From Thalassomonas viridans (GTDB lineage: Bacteria > Pseudomonadota > Gammaproteobacteria > Enterobacterales > Alteromonadaceae), in assembly GCF_000948985.2 (NCBI RefSeq), contig NZ_CP059733.1, positions 6,324,001-6,388,000 of the forward strand: a stretch of 64,000 nucleotides of DNA, read 5' to 3'. Shown one piece after another: positions 35,623-44,900 of the stretch; the stretch's first letter is position 1, and every line of letters starts with the position of its first letter. Made by a program: the position numbers and the translations under genes. The notes below the pieces were generated by a model, which ran no database searches, was not told the DNA's origin, and worked only from the letters and a program-made list of their open reading frames with translations.

Positions 35623-37062
35623 ATGACAACACAAGTCTCTTCAGACAATGCAACCAGCGCCTTGCCGGCAACTGAAGAAAGCCAGGGCTCGATATTATAT
35701 GTTTTATTTATTTCCTCGGTCGCGGCAATAGGCGGCTTTCTTTTTGGCTTCGACTCGGGGGTGATTAACGGCACGGTCACCGCCTTAGGCAACGCCTTTA
35801 ATGCCGGCGACGTGGCCACAGGTTTCAATGTTGCCTCGGTACTCTTAGGTTGCGCCCTGGGGGCCCTGATGGCTGGCCCGCTGTCGGATCGTTTCGGCCG
35901 CAAAGCCATTATGATAGTCACGGCGATGATTTTTGCCGTCAGCGCCTTCGGCTCGGGTGTCGCCGGCTCTTCCGCCGAATTTATTTTTTACCGCCTGCTC
36001 GGCGGCCTGGGCATAGGAGCCGCTTCCGTGCTGGCGCCTGCCTATATTGCCGAAGTCGCCCCGCCGGCATTGCGCGGCCGGCTGGCAACCCTGCAGCAGC
36101 TGGCCATAGTATTAGGTTTGTTTGCCGCCTTTTTAAGCAACTACCTGATCGCCGTCACTTCAGGCGGCGCCGAAGCCGTTTTTCTGCTGGACCTGCCCGC
36201 CTGGCGCTGGATGTTCTGGGTCGAACTTATCCCGTCTCTGTTGTTTTTAACCGGGGTTCTTTTCATCCCCGAATCCCCCCGCTATCTGGTGGCGCAGGGA
36301 CAAACCGAAAAAGCCCTGGCTATCTTTAAACGCATCAGCCGGGAGGCGGCAGACAGGCAAGTTGCCCGGGTACAGGAATCCCTGCACGGCGATCACAAAC
36401 CCGGCCTGAAAGACCTCTTCCTTGAAGGACAGAAAAAGATCCACCCCATTATCTGGGTGGGCATAGCCTTATCCGTCTTCCAACAGTTTGTCGGCATCAA
36501 CGTGGTATTTTATTACGGCGCCGAACTCTGGCAGGCGGCGGGCTTTGACGAATCCCAGTCGCTGTTTATCAATGTCCTGACCGGCACCACCAACATCCTC
36601 TCCACCTTTATTGCCATCGCCCTGATCGACAAGATCGGCCGCAAACCTTTGTTGCTGATCGGTAGTCTGGGCATGTTTATCTGCCTGGGGGCGCTGACCT
36701 ATATCTTTGGCGCCAGCGGTTTCGATCAGGCGGGTAAACTCGCCTTAAGCGAAAACATGGGCACCCTGGCCTTGATCATGGCCAATTTATTTGTGGTGTT
36801 TTTCGGTTTGAGCTGGGGACCTGTGGTTTGGGTGTTGTTGGGGGAAATCTTTAATAACCGCATCCGGGGCGCGGCGCTGGCGGTAGCTGCGGGAGCCCAA
36901 TGGCTGGCTAACTTTGCCATCACTATGACCTTCCCGGTTTTACTGGCCAGTATCGGTTTATCCGGGGCCTACGGTTTATATGCCCTTTCCGCCTTTATCA
37001 GCATCTTCTTTGTGGTGAAGTATATCCGGGAAACCCGGGGGAAATCCCTGGAAGCCATGTAA
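35623..37062 (+). CDS. Sugar porter of the major facilitator superfamily
   Basis: A 479-residue proton-coupled sugar transporter with twelve predicted helices. Signatures of the sugar porter family are GFLFGFDSGVINGT in helix 1, DRFGRKA after helix 2, PESPRYL at the end of helix 6, QQFVGINVVFYYG in helix 7, DKIGRKPLL and the C-terminal ETRGKSLE. It is most like XylE/GalP-type carriers; the sugar cannot be told. The ATG at 35623 has GGAG eight bases upstream. It is monocistronic, with no sugar kinase or regulator beside it. Confidence 0.9.
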   Translation: MTTQVSSDNATSALPATEESQGSILYVLFISSVAAIGGFLFGFDSGVINGTVTALGNAFNAGDVATGFNVASVLLGCALGALMAGPLSDRFGRKAIMIVTAMIFAVSAFGSGVAGSSAEFIFYRLLGGLGIGAASVLAPAYIAEVAPPALRGRLATLQQLAIVLGLFAAFLSNYLIAVTSGGAEAVFLLDLPAWRWMFWVELIPSLLFLTGVLFIPESPRYLVAQGQTEKALAIFKRISREAADRQVARVQESLHGDHKPGLKDLFLEGQKKIHPIIWVGIALSVFQQFVGINVVFYYGAELWQAAGFDESQSLFINVLTGTTNILSTFIAIALIDKIGRKPLLLIGSLGMFICLGALTYIFGASGFDQAGKLALSENMGTLALIMANLFVVFFGLSWGPVVWVLLGEIFNNRIRGAALAVAAGAQWLANFAITMTFPVLLASIGLSGAYGLYALSAFISIFFVVKYIRETRGKSLEAM

Positions 37063-37114
37063 GCTTTTCAAGGCATATAAAGATCAGCCAGGTACAGCCT
37101 CCGCTAATGCCTGG

Positions 37115-38158
37115 CTAACCCTTTGCGTCTGCTGTTTTGATCACGTAAAACAAGCAATCATTGACGGCAATATCTTTGATGCCGGTCGCCATAAAAATCC
37201 GCATATCCGTTGCGCACAGCAATTGATTTGCCGATGAAGTAAAATATTCGCCGATAATATCCTGTCCCTGCTCGTCCGTCAGCACCAGGTTATCCAGCCC
37301 GTCGGCATCCAGCCAGCCCAGCACTTCTCCCCGGCGGGCGCCGCTGAAATTATATTGCTCGATATCTGTTTTAAGCCTGACCCCGGCCTCCCCGGAGTCA
37401 TGCCCGCCGTAAGACAGGTTAATGCCCGGCTTTAATCGTAACCTGTGGGGCTGATAAACAACTTCCACCTCCCTTTCCTGATGGAAATACCGGGTGGTTT
37501 CACAGGCCAGGAGATGACAAATGCCTTCATAGGCAAGCTCATGGGCAAGCTCGTCATGGCAACCGCCACACTCCACCGTGATAACGGGGCAGGAAAAGTC
37601 CTGCTCTAACAGCGCACCGAGGCGAATGGCGGATAAAATAACGGTTTCACAAAAAAAAGACGACAGCGACAGCACATTCGCCGTGATGCCGTGGCAAACG
37701 GCAAACGCAGGTCCGGAGCCCGAGGTATTATGCAGATCCACCACGATTTCGGGGGACACCTGGCTGACGGCATCGGCAATCAGGTTAGCCCTGAGGTAAT
37801 AACCGCTATTTTTACCGCTGCCAAAACAACGGTTCAGATCTTTGCCCTCCGGAAGGTACCTGTGGCTCAACAGGGGAGGCAGGCTGGCGGCTTCGGTGGA
37901 GGCGATAATAAAACGTATATTGGTGGTGGGTTTGGGCATGGTCACGCCGGCTGTCAGCCAGCGGTGGATGGCAATAAGCCCGGATGGCTCATTGCCGTGC
38001 AACAGGCTGGTGATCACCCGGCAACGGCCGGGATCTTGCCCTGTGATATCTATGACCGTAGGGCCCGCCAGTGACAATAAAAATGCCTGATGATCCGGCG
38101 GCAATGAAGCGGGAGAGGGATCCTTAAAATAGCTGATTTCACTGAAAACTATTGCCAT
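37115..38158 (-). CDS. AstE/AspA-family zinc amidohydrolase
   Basis: A 347-residue member of the succinylglutamate desuccinylase/aspartoacylase family (M14-like zinc hydrolases that cleave N-acyl amino acids). The zinc site is visible as SLLHGNEPSG (His, Glu) and the late His of VVDLHNTSG; ITVECGGCHDE carries the catalytic Glu. It is not AstE of the arginine pathway, since no ast genes are near. It overlaps the GCS2 ligase by 10 bases, so the two are coupled and probably act on the same compound. Confidence 0.85.
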   Translation of the reverse strand: MAIVFSEISYFKDPSPASLPPDHQAFLLSLAGPTVIDITGQDPGRCRVITSLLHGNEPSGLIAIHRWLTAGVTMPKPTTNIRFIIASTEAASLPPLLSHRYLPEGKDLNRCFGSGKNSGYYLRANLIADAVSQVSPEIVVDLHNTSGSGPAFAVCHGITANVLSLSSFFCETVILSAIRLGALLEQDFSCPVITVECGGCHDELAHELAYEGICHLLACETTRYFHQEREVEVVYQPHRLRLKPGINLSYGGHDSGEAGVRLKTDIEQYNFSGARRGEVLGWLDADGLDNLVLTDEQGQDIIGEYFTSSANQLLCATDMRIFMATGIKDIAVNDCLFYVIKTADAKG

Positions 38159-39630
38159 ATGCGCTCCCAGGTCGCCACCGGACGGCAGCTGCGGCTATGC
38201 TCAATATAAAGTTGCACTAGCTTGCGGCAGGCCTGGTCTTTATCGAAATCCCGCTCCAGCACCCGCAGGCTGTTCTTTTGCCACACGGCGCCGGTGACTT
38301 TTTCCTGCAGTCTCTGGCGGATGATATTGATAAAAAAGCTGATTTCATCCGCCTCTATCCCCAGCGCCGACAAGCCTTTTTCCGCCAGCGGCAACATATG
38401 CCGGATCACTTCGACTATGGCGACTTCTTCCGGATGATACTTATTGTCCAGCGGCCATAAAATCCTGGCATCCAGCCCGTGCTGCGCCGCCCGGTAAAAA
38501 TTGTACTCCGCAAAACGGAACGGGATAAAAGCGATCAAATCGTCTATTTCGCCGTTTAATCCCAGGCCGCAAGCCAGACCTATGGCAAAGGCGGCATTAG
38601 CCAGCATATCTAAACTGGTGGGCCCGGCGGGGATCGCCCGAAACTCAATACGGACATGGCCATTGCCATGGTTAGAAAACACCGGCCTATGCCAGGGCCA
38701 GATAGTGCCCATATGCATAGACAGCTCCGCCAGCTCAGGCACCTTGCCCTCCCTTACCTCTTCCCCTATATAAGGCAAAACCACGGGGTAAAGGGAAACG
38801 GCTTCGGCAAACAGCTCCCAGGGACTGGAGCGCACCCAGCCGTGACCGAAATTTACCCGGGAAGGCTGCTGCCACTGGAAGGCATCCGTCAACCGGATAT
38901 CGATGGACTGCTTAAACAGCGCGATCCGGGTTTCATCCCATAAACGTTTGCCTAAAAAGATCCCGGAATTGCCGGCAATGGCAGTAACTAAAGGCGAAGT
39001 CAGCTGGGCGGCATTAAAAACCCGGACGAAACTGTCCTTGGGCGTCATCAGATGCACCTGGAACGAAGTGTTGGCCCCTTCCGAGCAAATATCGGCAAAG
39101 TTGACGGATACCGGCTCTTCGCCATTGATATTCACCCTGAAATTTTCCCCCCGCTGCTGGTACAGATGCCTGGACAGGCAATGGTAGCGGGGCACATCCG
39201 TCATATAGGCGGTATTGAGGTGTTCCGCCCTCAGGGTGGGCAAGATGCCCACAGGCACGATATTTATCCCATGGCCGCGGGCCACCTGCTCCAGATGGCC
39301 GGTTTTACTGAGGATTTCCCGGCGCAATGCGCTAAAAGGTTTACCCTGCCGGGGCACAGAGCTAAGGTTAAGTTCAAGGTTATACTGGTTTAATTCATGC
39401 TGGAATTGCGCATCGTCCAGTTCTTTTAGCAGCAGCTGGTTGGTTAAACTGACCTGGGCATCATCATCCACCAGGTACATTTCCAGCTCGGCGCCTAAAC
39501 TGAGCTGCCCGTCGCCAAATGACGGCTGTAGCAATATTTCCTTAAGCTCCGCCAGCTGGCGGTAAAGCGCCTGCTGAAAAATGTCATAATCCAGTTGTGA
39601 GTATTCCTTCTGATCTATATTGCGTCCCAT
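38149..39630 (-). CDS. GCS2-family glutamate-cysteine ligase-like enzyme
   Basis: A 493-residue ATP-dependent carboxylate-amine ligase of the GCS2 (plant/YbdK-like) class. Motifs include LGAELEMYLVDDD, TSFQVHLM, EFRAIPAGPTS and the long C-terminal helical part. GCS2 enzymes make gamma-glutamylcysteine or related gamma-glutamyl amides. The ATG at 39630 lies behind AGGA with 5-6 bp spacing, deciding against the frame from 39651. Downstream and overlapping is an aspartoacylase-like hydrolase. Pairing of ligase and hydrolase suggests a small pathway distinct from standard glutathione synthesis, which is inference. Confidence 0.85.
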   Translation of the reverse strand: MGRNIDQKEYSQLDYDIFQQALYRQLAELKEILLQPSFGDGQLSLGAELEMYLVDDDAQVSLTNQLLLKELDDAQFQHELNQYNLELNLSSVPRQGKPFSALRREILSKTGHLEQVARGHGINIVPVGILPTLRAEHLNTAYMTDVPRYHCLSRHLYQQRGENFRVNINGEEPVSVNFADICSEGANTSFQVHLMTPKDSFVRVFNAAQLTSPLVTAIAGNSGIFLGKRLWDETRIALFKQSIDIRLTDAFQWQQPSRVNFGHGWVRSSPWELFAEAVSLYPVVLPYIGEEVREGKVPELAELSMHMGTIWPWHRPVFSNHGNGHVRIEFRAIPAGPTSLDMLANAAFAIGLACGLGLNGEIDDLIAFIPFRFAEYNFYRAAQHGLDARILWPLDNKYHPEEVAIVEVIRHMLPLAEKGLSALGIEADEISFFINIIRQRLQEKVTGAVWQKNSLRVLERDFDKDQACRKLVQLYIEHSRSCRPVATWERIWQ

Positions 39631-39758
39631 AACATCCTGTTCTCTTGGCAAGCCTTATCATGATTATAGGATGCCACAAGTACGGGTCAGGACGACTTGA
39701 CCCTGCTCAAAAAACAAGCAACAAAATAAAATTAACACGCTGATGTTTTATCTGAATA

Positions 39759-40202
39759 TTATTGCCACTTGCCGTCGGCAAAATATTCGGGATAAGCATG
39801 CAACGCCTTCATGATCTTGATGGCGCCCTGGCGCTGCTCTTCCCGCCCTTTCATCTGTTCGACCCCCTGGAGCATATCCGCCAGCAGAATATGCAGCTGG
39901 GCATCGGCAGCGGGCGGCAACTTACAGTTTTTAAAGATAAACTCCAGCTGCCCTTGCAGCTCCCCCGCCAGGTTCAGGTATTTTTCAGCGGTGAACGTAT
40001 TATGATGGATTTCCCCGATAGCAGCCGACATCAGTATTTTGATCCCCGACATTCCGGTATGCAGGCCGTCATCAACCGGCCATTTTTCGCCCTGATTTAG
40101 GCTCAGGCTCATGGCCGACTCTCCGTGATGGTGCACATGCTCTTCTGCCATAACAGGTGTTACCAGCAGCAACAAAACAGACAGTAAAGTAAGTTTTATC
40201 AT
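39759..40202 (-). CDS. Periplasmic DnrO-like protein
   Basis: A 147-residue secreted protein with a signal peptide (about 1-19, ending VMA) followed by EEHVHHHGE. The next part, LSLNQGEKWPVDDGLHTGMSGIKILM, resembles proteins annotated DnrO in denitrification/NO-related clusters. The rest is helical. The His cluster may bind metal. Function is unknown. It lies downstream of norF/norE-like genes on the same strand (76-bp gap), which agrees with an NO- or oxidase-related role. Family assignment is from memory and tentative. Confidence 0.5.
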   Translation of the reverse strand: MIKLTLLSVLLLLVTPVMAEEHVHHHGESAMSLSLNQGEKWPVDDGLHTGMSGIKILMSAAIGEIHHNTFTAEKYLNLAGELQGQLEFIFKNCKLPPAADAQLHILLADMLQGVEQMKGREEQRQGAIKIMKALHAYPEYFADGKWQ

Positions 40203-40278
40203 CCTCTTTTCCCTCAGGTTCGGTATCTAGCCAACATACAACAAAATAAGCTAATACCAAGTAAAATAAAGTAAATTT

Positions 40279-40545
40279 TTATAGATATAAAATAACCCCC
40301 AGCAGTACCGGGATAATCACCACATAGGCAAGCAGGAACAGGCGCCAGTTCGCCGGGGCGTGCCTCAACTCCATAAAAACATCCGTGATCTGCTGCCCCT
40401 TGATTATGGTTAGCAGTACCAGGACGCAACTCAGGTACCAAGAAGCCGGGTAATAGCGGCTCAGGCCGAGGCTCAGCAGGGTAAATGCCAGCAGCAAGAC
40501 CAGCGCTATATGTATTCCCCTGGATTGCCTGAACTTTGACAACAT
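40279..40545 (-). CDS. norF: NorF-like cytochrome oxidase subunit IV protein
   Basis: An 88-residue protein with three predicted helices that fits the prokaryotic cytochrome-c-oxidase subunit IV (COX4_pro/NorF) family: RLGIHIALVL-type first helix, then KGQQITDVFMELRHAPANWRLFLLAYV with the conserved FMELRHAP. NorF is an accessory factor for nitric oxide reductase. A strong Shine-Dalgarno (AAGGAGGGG) precedes the ATG. It lies 9 bp after the norE-like gene and is clearly its partner. No norCB is in this window. Confidence 0.78.
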   Translation of the reverse strand: MLSKFRQSRGIHIALVLLLAFTLLSLGLSRYYPASWYLSCVLVLLTIIKGQQITDVFMELRHAPANWRLFLLAYVVIIPVLLGVILYL

Positions 40546-40554
40546 AACCCCTCC

Positions 40555-41172
40555 TTAATGCACGACATAAACCAGGAAAAATAACAGCACCCACACCAGA
40601 TCCACCATATGCCAGTAGGCGGCGCCGGCTTCAAAGCCCTGATAGTTCTCCCGTGAGTAGGCATTTTTACCGGCTTTAACCGCCATATAAGCTAAAATAA
40701 TCATGCCCAGCAACACATGCATAAAATGAAAGGCCGTGGTAAAAAAATACAGGGTATAAAAAGTGTCGGTGGATAAGTCATATCCCAGCGCAATTAACTG
40801 CCGGTACTCCCACAGTTTAACCCCGAGATATACGGCGGCAAACATTAACGCCGTCATAAGAAGTGTTTTCGCCGCCGGGTTGTCCTCCTGCCGCACCTTG
40901 ACCACGGCAAGGGCAACAAAATAGCTGCTGATCACTAAAACCAAGGTACATACAAGACCGACCCACAGATGCAGGCTTTGCCTGCCGCTGCTGAAAAGCG
41001 CCGGATTAAGGCGCTCAGCCACGGAAAACCCGATAAAGAAGATGGCAAAAACCGTCAGCTCCATCAGGATAAAAAACCACATCGCCAGATCTCCCGGCAA
41101 GCGGCGTTTTTCCGCCGGTTTAACCGGCGCAGATACGGCTATTTCATTTGTGTGCAGACAGCTTGTCATCAC
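40555..41172 (-). CDS. norE: NorE-like haem-copper oxidase subunit III protein
   Basis: A 205-residue protein with five predicted helices of the cytochrome oxidase subunit III family; the NorE subtype lacks the first two helices of true CoIII. Motifs are LPGDLAMWFFILMELTVFAIFF, FYTLYFFTTAFHFMHVLLGM and AAYWHMVDLVWVLLFFLVYVV. NorE supports nitric oxide reductase activity. A second Met at 41169 is an equal start. It is coupled to norF. The catalytic subunits must be elsewhere, or it may serve another oxidase. Confidence 0.8.
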   Translation of the reverse strand: MMTSCLHTNEIAVSAPVKPAEKRRLPGDLAMWFFILMELTVFAIFFIGFSVAERLNPALFSSGRQSLHLWVGLVCTLVLVISSYFVALAVVKVRQEDNPAAKTLLMTALMFAAVYLGVKLWEYRQLIALGYDLSTDTFYTLYFFTTAFHFMHVLLGMIILAYMAVKAGKNAYSRENYQGFEAGAAYWHMVDLVWVLLFFLVYVVH

Positions 41173-41243
41173 TCCGGCCTTCTGTGAACCTCAATCAACG
41201 CCCGGCAAACGTCTCCCCGGACGGCTCAAAAATGAAATCACTA

Positions 41244-41621
41244 TTATTCTGGACTTGCCTTTGCCATACTTTGATTTTCATCAGCAATTATGCGAATACC
41301 GGTAATTTTTACCTGATCACCGACAGTAAAAGCCTGGTTGGGAGAACGTATATATTGCCTGCTGCCGTTTTCTGCCTGTACCAGATAGCCGTTTTCACTA
41401 TTATCTGTAGCCTGCTGAATGTGGCCGCCGCTCCAGGCGCCGGCAATACCGCCGATAACCGCCCCCACCGGACCGCCAACGGCGCCGCCGATCAAGAAGG
41501 CGCTCCAGCCGCCAACCGCCTGGCCCAGGGTATTGTCGGGTACGGCTTTAACCACTTCATCCGCCTGCACGCTTGTTGCTAGCGCAAACATACCGGCCAG
41601 TAATAATATTTTGCTTTTCAT
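41244..41621 (-). CDS. Glycine-zipper outer-membrane-type protein
   Basis: A 125-residue protein with a signal peptide (about 1-20, ending VQA) and a glycine zipper (WSAFLIGGAVGGPVGAVIGGIAGAWSGG) of the SlyB/OmpA-2TM class that inserts in the outer membrane. The C-terminal part YLVQAENGSRQYIRSPNQAFTVGDQVKITGIRII is a small beta domain common in such proteins. No lipobox Cys is present. Role is probably envelope integrity. It lies alone on the minus strand. Confidence 0.75.
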   Translation of the reverse strand: MKSKILLLAGMFALATSVQADEVVKAVPDNTLGQAVGGWSAFLIGGAVGGPVGAVIGGIAGAWSGGHIQQATDNSENGYLVQAENGSRQYIRSPNQAFTVGDQVKITGIRIIADENQSMAKASPE

Positions 41622-41940
41622 TCGGGTTACCTCAATTGCTGAAATATCTTTATGTTCCGCCTGCTGTAAGGCAAAAAGCGCACCAACATAAGAAATTCAA
41701 TTAAAAGCAAACAGTTAAGATAAAGAAGCGAAATAACCGGCAAGCTAAAGACACGCTATTCAAGTGTCACAAATACACTTTAGTTGTCACCTGAGCAATT
41801 CAGTGTATTTATGACACCGGGCGGAGAGCTGCCCTTTAAGATTTACTTTATATTAGCGAGCAAGGAGGCCAAGCCTGGCTCCAGCCTTTTGAATATCAGA
41901 ACCCGGCTCACACCAGGTTCCGGTAAATTAAGCAGAACAG
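41622..41940. other. Gap with a long inverted repeat
   Basis: No gene is supported here. The stretch contains the 16-bp inverted repeat at 41764-41817 and the promoter side of the glycine-zipper gene. A plus-strand frame at 41784 is short and has no family features. Confidence 0.5.
41764..41817. promoter_or_regulatory. 16-bp inverted repeat, possible operator
   Basis: GTGTCACAAATACACT (41764-41779) and AGTGTATTTATGACAC (41802-41817) are inverse repeats with one mismatch, 22 bp apart. A further TTGTCAC half lies between them. The spacing equals about two helical turns between repeats, so a dimeric or tetrameric regulator could bind. Target is probably the glycine-zipper gene at 41621. Confidence 0.4.
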
Positions 41941-44900
41941 TTACAGGCGGTAAATATTATCGGCACTGTCCCTGTCTACCAGTTTAACGAAAGGATCGAC
42001 ACCGGCATATTCGGGTTTACCCTTCACCCGGATAGTGATTTCATTGGTGCCGGTTTTAATGGCATGCTTGGCCAGGTAAAGTACATAATCCTGCGCGCTT
42101 AAATCTTCGGGATCGGCATTAAACAAGCCGATATCCACCAGGTCGCTGAATTCGACATCGGTTTCTTTACCCTGGCCGTCCGCCTGCTTCAACGCCGCCT
42201 CTATGGTCAGGGTAACATCAAATAAGGCTTCTTTGCTGTCGCTACCCTCATCCACGGCAACCACCTTAACATCTGTGGTTTTCAGATCATAAAGGCTGAT
42301 ATGCTCGAACAGGTTGCTGACAAAAGCCCGCTCCTGCTCGTCGGCTTCACGCTTAATATAAGCCATCAAATCCAGGGTGGTGGGATAAGGGTTGCTCTGG
42401 TACTTAAACTCCGCCAAAAATCCCTGTAGTGCCCGGTTCAGCTTTAACTCTCCCAGGCGATCTTTCAGGGACATCATTACCACAGAACCCTTACGGTAAT
42501 GGATATATTGCTGGTTTTCGCTGCGCAACAGCGGCATTTCTTCAAGGAACTCCTCACTGCGGCCACGTAAATACCGGTCCAGTTCATACTTTAAGAACTT
42601 GCGGATTTTTTCCTGGCCGTATTTCTTCTCCATCACCATCAGCGCGCCGTATTGCGACAGGGTTTCAGAAATGATGGCACTGCCCTGGACATTGGCGGCT
42701 CCTACCTGATGGGCCCACCACTGATGGGCCACTTCATGGGCGGTCACATAATAGGCGGGATCTATATTTTCCGCATCACGCAAGTCACTGATAAAGCCTA
42801 TGCGCTCGGAATAAGGCACGGTATTGGCAAAACTCTGGGCAAAAGTACGGTAACCCGGATATTCGATAATACGCATCTGCCTGTGCTGATACGGCCCGAA
42901 ATGCTCGCTGAAATAATCGATGGAATCCTGCACCGAGGCTATCATAGTATCGACATTCATACCGTGATCCGGGTGGTAATAGACCTCGATATCAATGCCT
43001 TTATACTGTTGTTTTTTTGCCGTTAACCGGGCAGACATGATGGAGTAGAAGTTCACCATAGGCGCATCCATCTTGTAATGGTAAATGCGGCGCTCGCCTT
43101 CAAGCTTTTCACTTTGCAGATAACCCGGCGCAATCGCAAACTGATCCGCCGAGGTGGAAATCCTGGCTTCAAAATCGATAAAACCGACCCCCTTGCCAAA
43201 GAAGCTCTCGTTATAGAAGTTGCTGTCTTCGAGTTTATTGGCGCGCTGCAATGGTTCCAGGCCGTATTTACGGCGCTTATGGCGGTCGCTTAACTGCTGT
43301 CCCTGCCGATAGCCGAAACTTGGGAAAAGCTCGTAGTTATTGATAAAACTGCCGTTTTCCACCAGGGTAAAATCATTATCGCCGTCGGTAAAGCCCCTAT
43401 GGACCCTGTGGGCAAAAAGCTTGCCTTCCCTGCTTTCTCCCGGCATCAGCGGCTGTTCGAATTCAAACCAGGCGACATCAAAAGTCTCATCCAGCGAACC
43501 TAACTGCCCCCCGGCAATCTCCACGCCCCATTCCCCGGTAAACTCCGGCTTGGAGACCAGGAAGCGGCTGATGGGCTTATCGGCGGTATTGGTGACGCTG
43601 ATCTCGGCTTCTGCCTTTATCCTGCGCTGCGCAGGATACATATCCACCTTGGCAAAAGTTTTGGTGATGGTAGGAATATCGGCATCTTTATACTGCACAT
43701 AGCTTTGTTCATATTCTGCCTGCAGCCGCTCCTTGTCGTCCTGGATCACATAGTCGTTTAATACCCGGGTATTGTAATGGATATAACCGCCGGCGCCGAT
43801 AAAGCACAACAAGCCCATGGCGATTGCCGATTTGCCCGACGTCCCCAGGTAATAACCGATATTTTTCATCCGCACCTTAAGCGGCTGTACCGGTCCCCTG
43901 TGCCATAAGGCATGGGTCAGGGCCGCCAACACCAGGCTGAACCCGCCCCAATACAGCATGTACCAGGAGTGGCTGTTGAGGAAACCACCGTAACCATTGA
44001 TATCCGAGTACAGCAGCCGCGGCGATTCCGCAAACTGGAACATGTTGTGGCTGAAACCAAAGTTGCCCATCACCATAGAAGTGATAATAAAGAGCACAAA
44101 TAACAACATGCCGACGTACTTGTTCGGGCTGAGCACCTGCAGGAAAAACGCCAGTATTGCCGTCAGCATCAGGGGCAAGACATTGATGTAGCCCAAGCGG
44201 ATCAAGTACTGGGAAACCTCCAGGTTGTTATAGCCCTGTATCAGCTGGTTGGCCATAGTCACAACCGTGGCAAACACAAACAAAAGCATCACCACCAGGG
44301 TAATGGCGATCATTTTCGACAACCAGAAGGTGATATTATTTACCGGCAGCGAATCGACTATATCCCCCATACCGGAATTGCGTTCACGCCAGACAATTTC
44401 GGCGCTGTAATAGGCCAGCACAATAAACATAAACAAACGGGTCGAGTTGACGATCAAATCCACCATGATCTGGGTCAGCGGCCAATTCGGCGTACCGAAC
44501 ATGCCGCTGGGATCCACCAAAGGAGTGATCAGGAAAAATACTGTCAGCAGCGTCAGCACCATAAAAGGAGCGCTCAGGATCACCTGCTTTATTTCAAATT
44601 TCGTACGCAGGACCAGGTGCGCCCAGGTATGGATACCGCCGCTTTTGTAAGCAATATTATTGCTAAGTAAAGCACTGAAGTCCCCGACGGCTTGTCCGGC
44701 AGATTTTTTTGCCGCTTTCACTTGCGGCAAACGCACCGCCGAACGGAAACCGCCAAACAACACCATGATCCCCACGGCCACGGTCAGCCATAACAGGCGG
44801 TTTTGCAACAAGATACCGCTTAGCTCTATCGCGGTATTATTTTTATCAAACATGGTCCAGTAACGGGTCACTTCCCCGAAGGTATTAGCGGCAAAAGGAT

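Noticed and set aside
37086..37116. AGCCAGG...CCTGGCT stem between the sugar porter and the AstE-like gene
   Set aside because: Seventeen-nt loop and no T tract, and the right arm overlaps the AstE-like stop codon.
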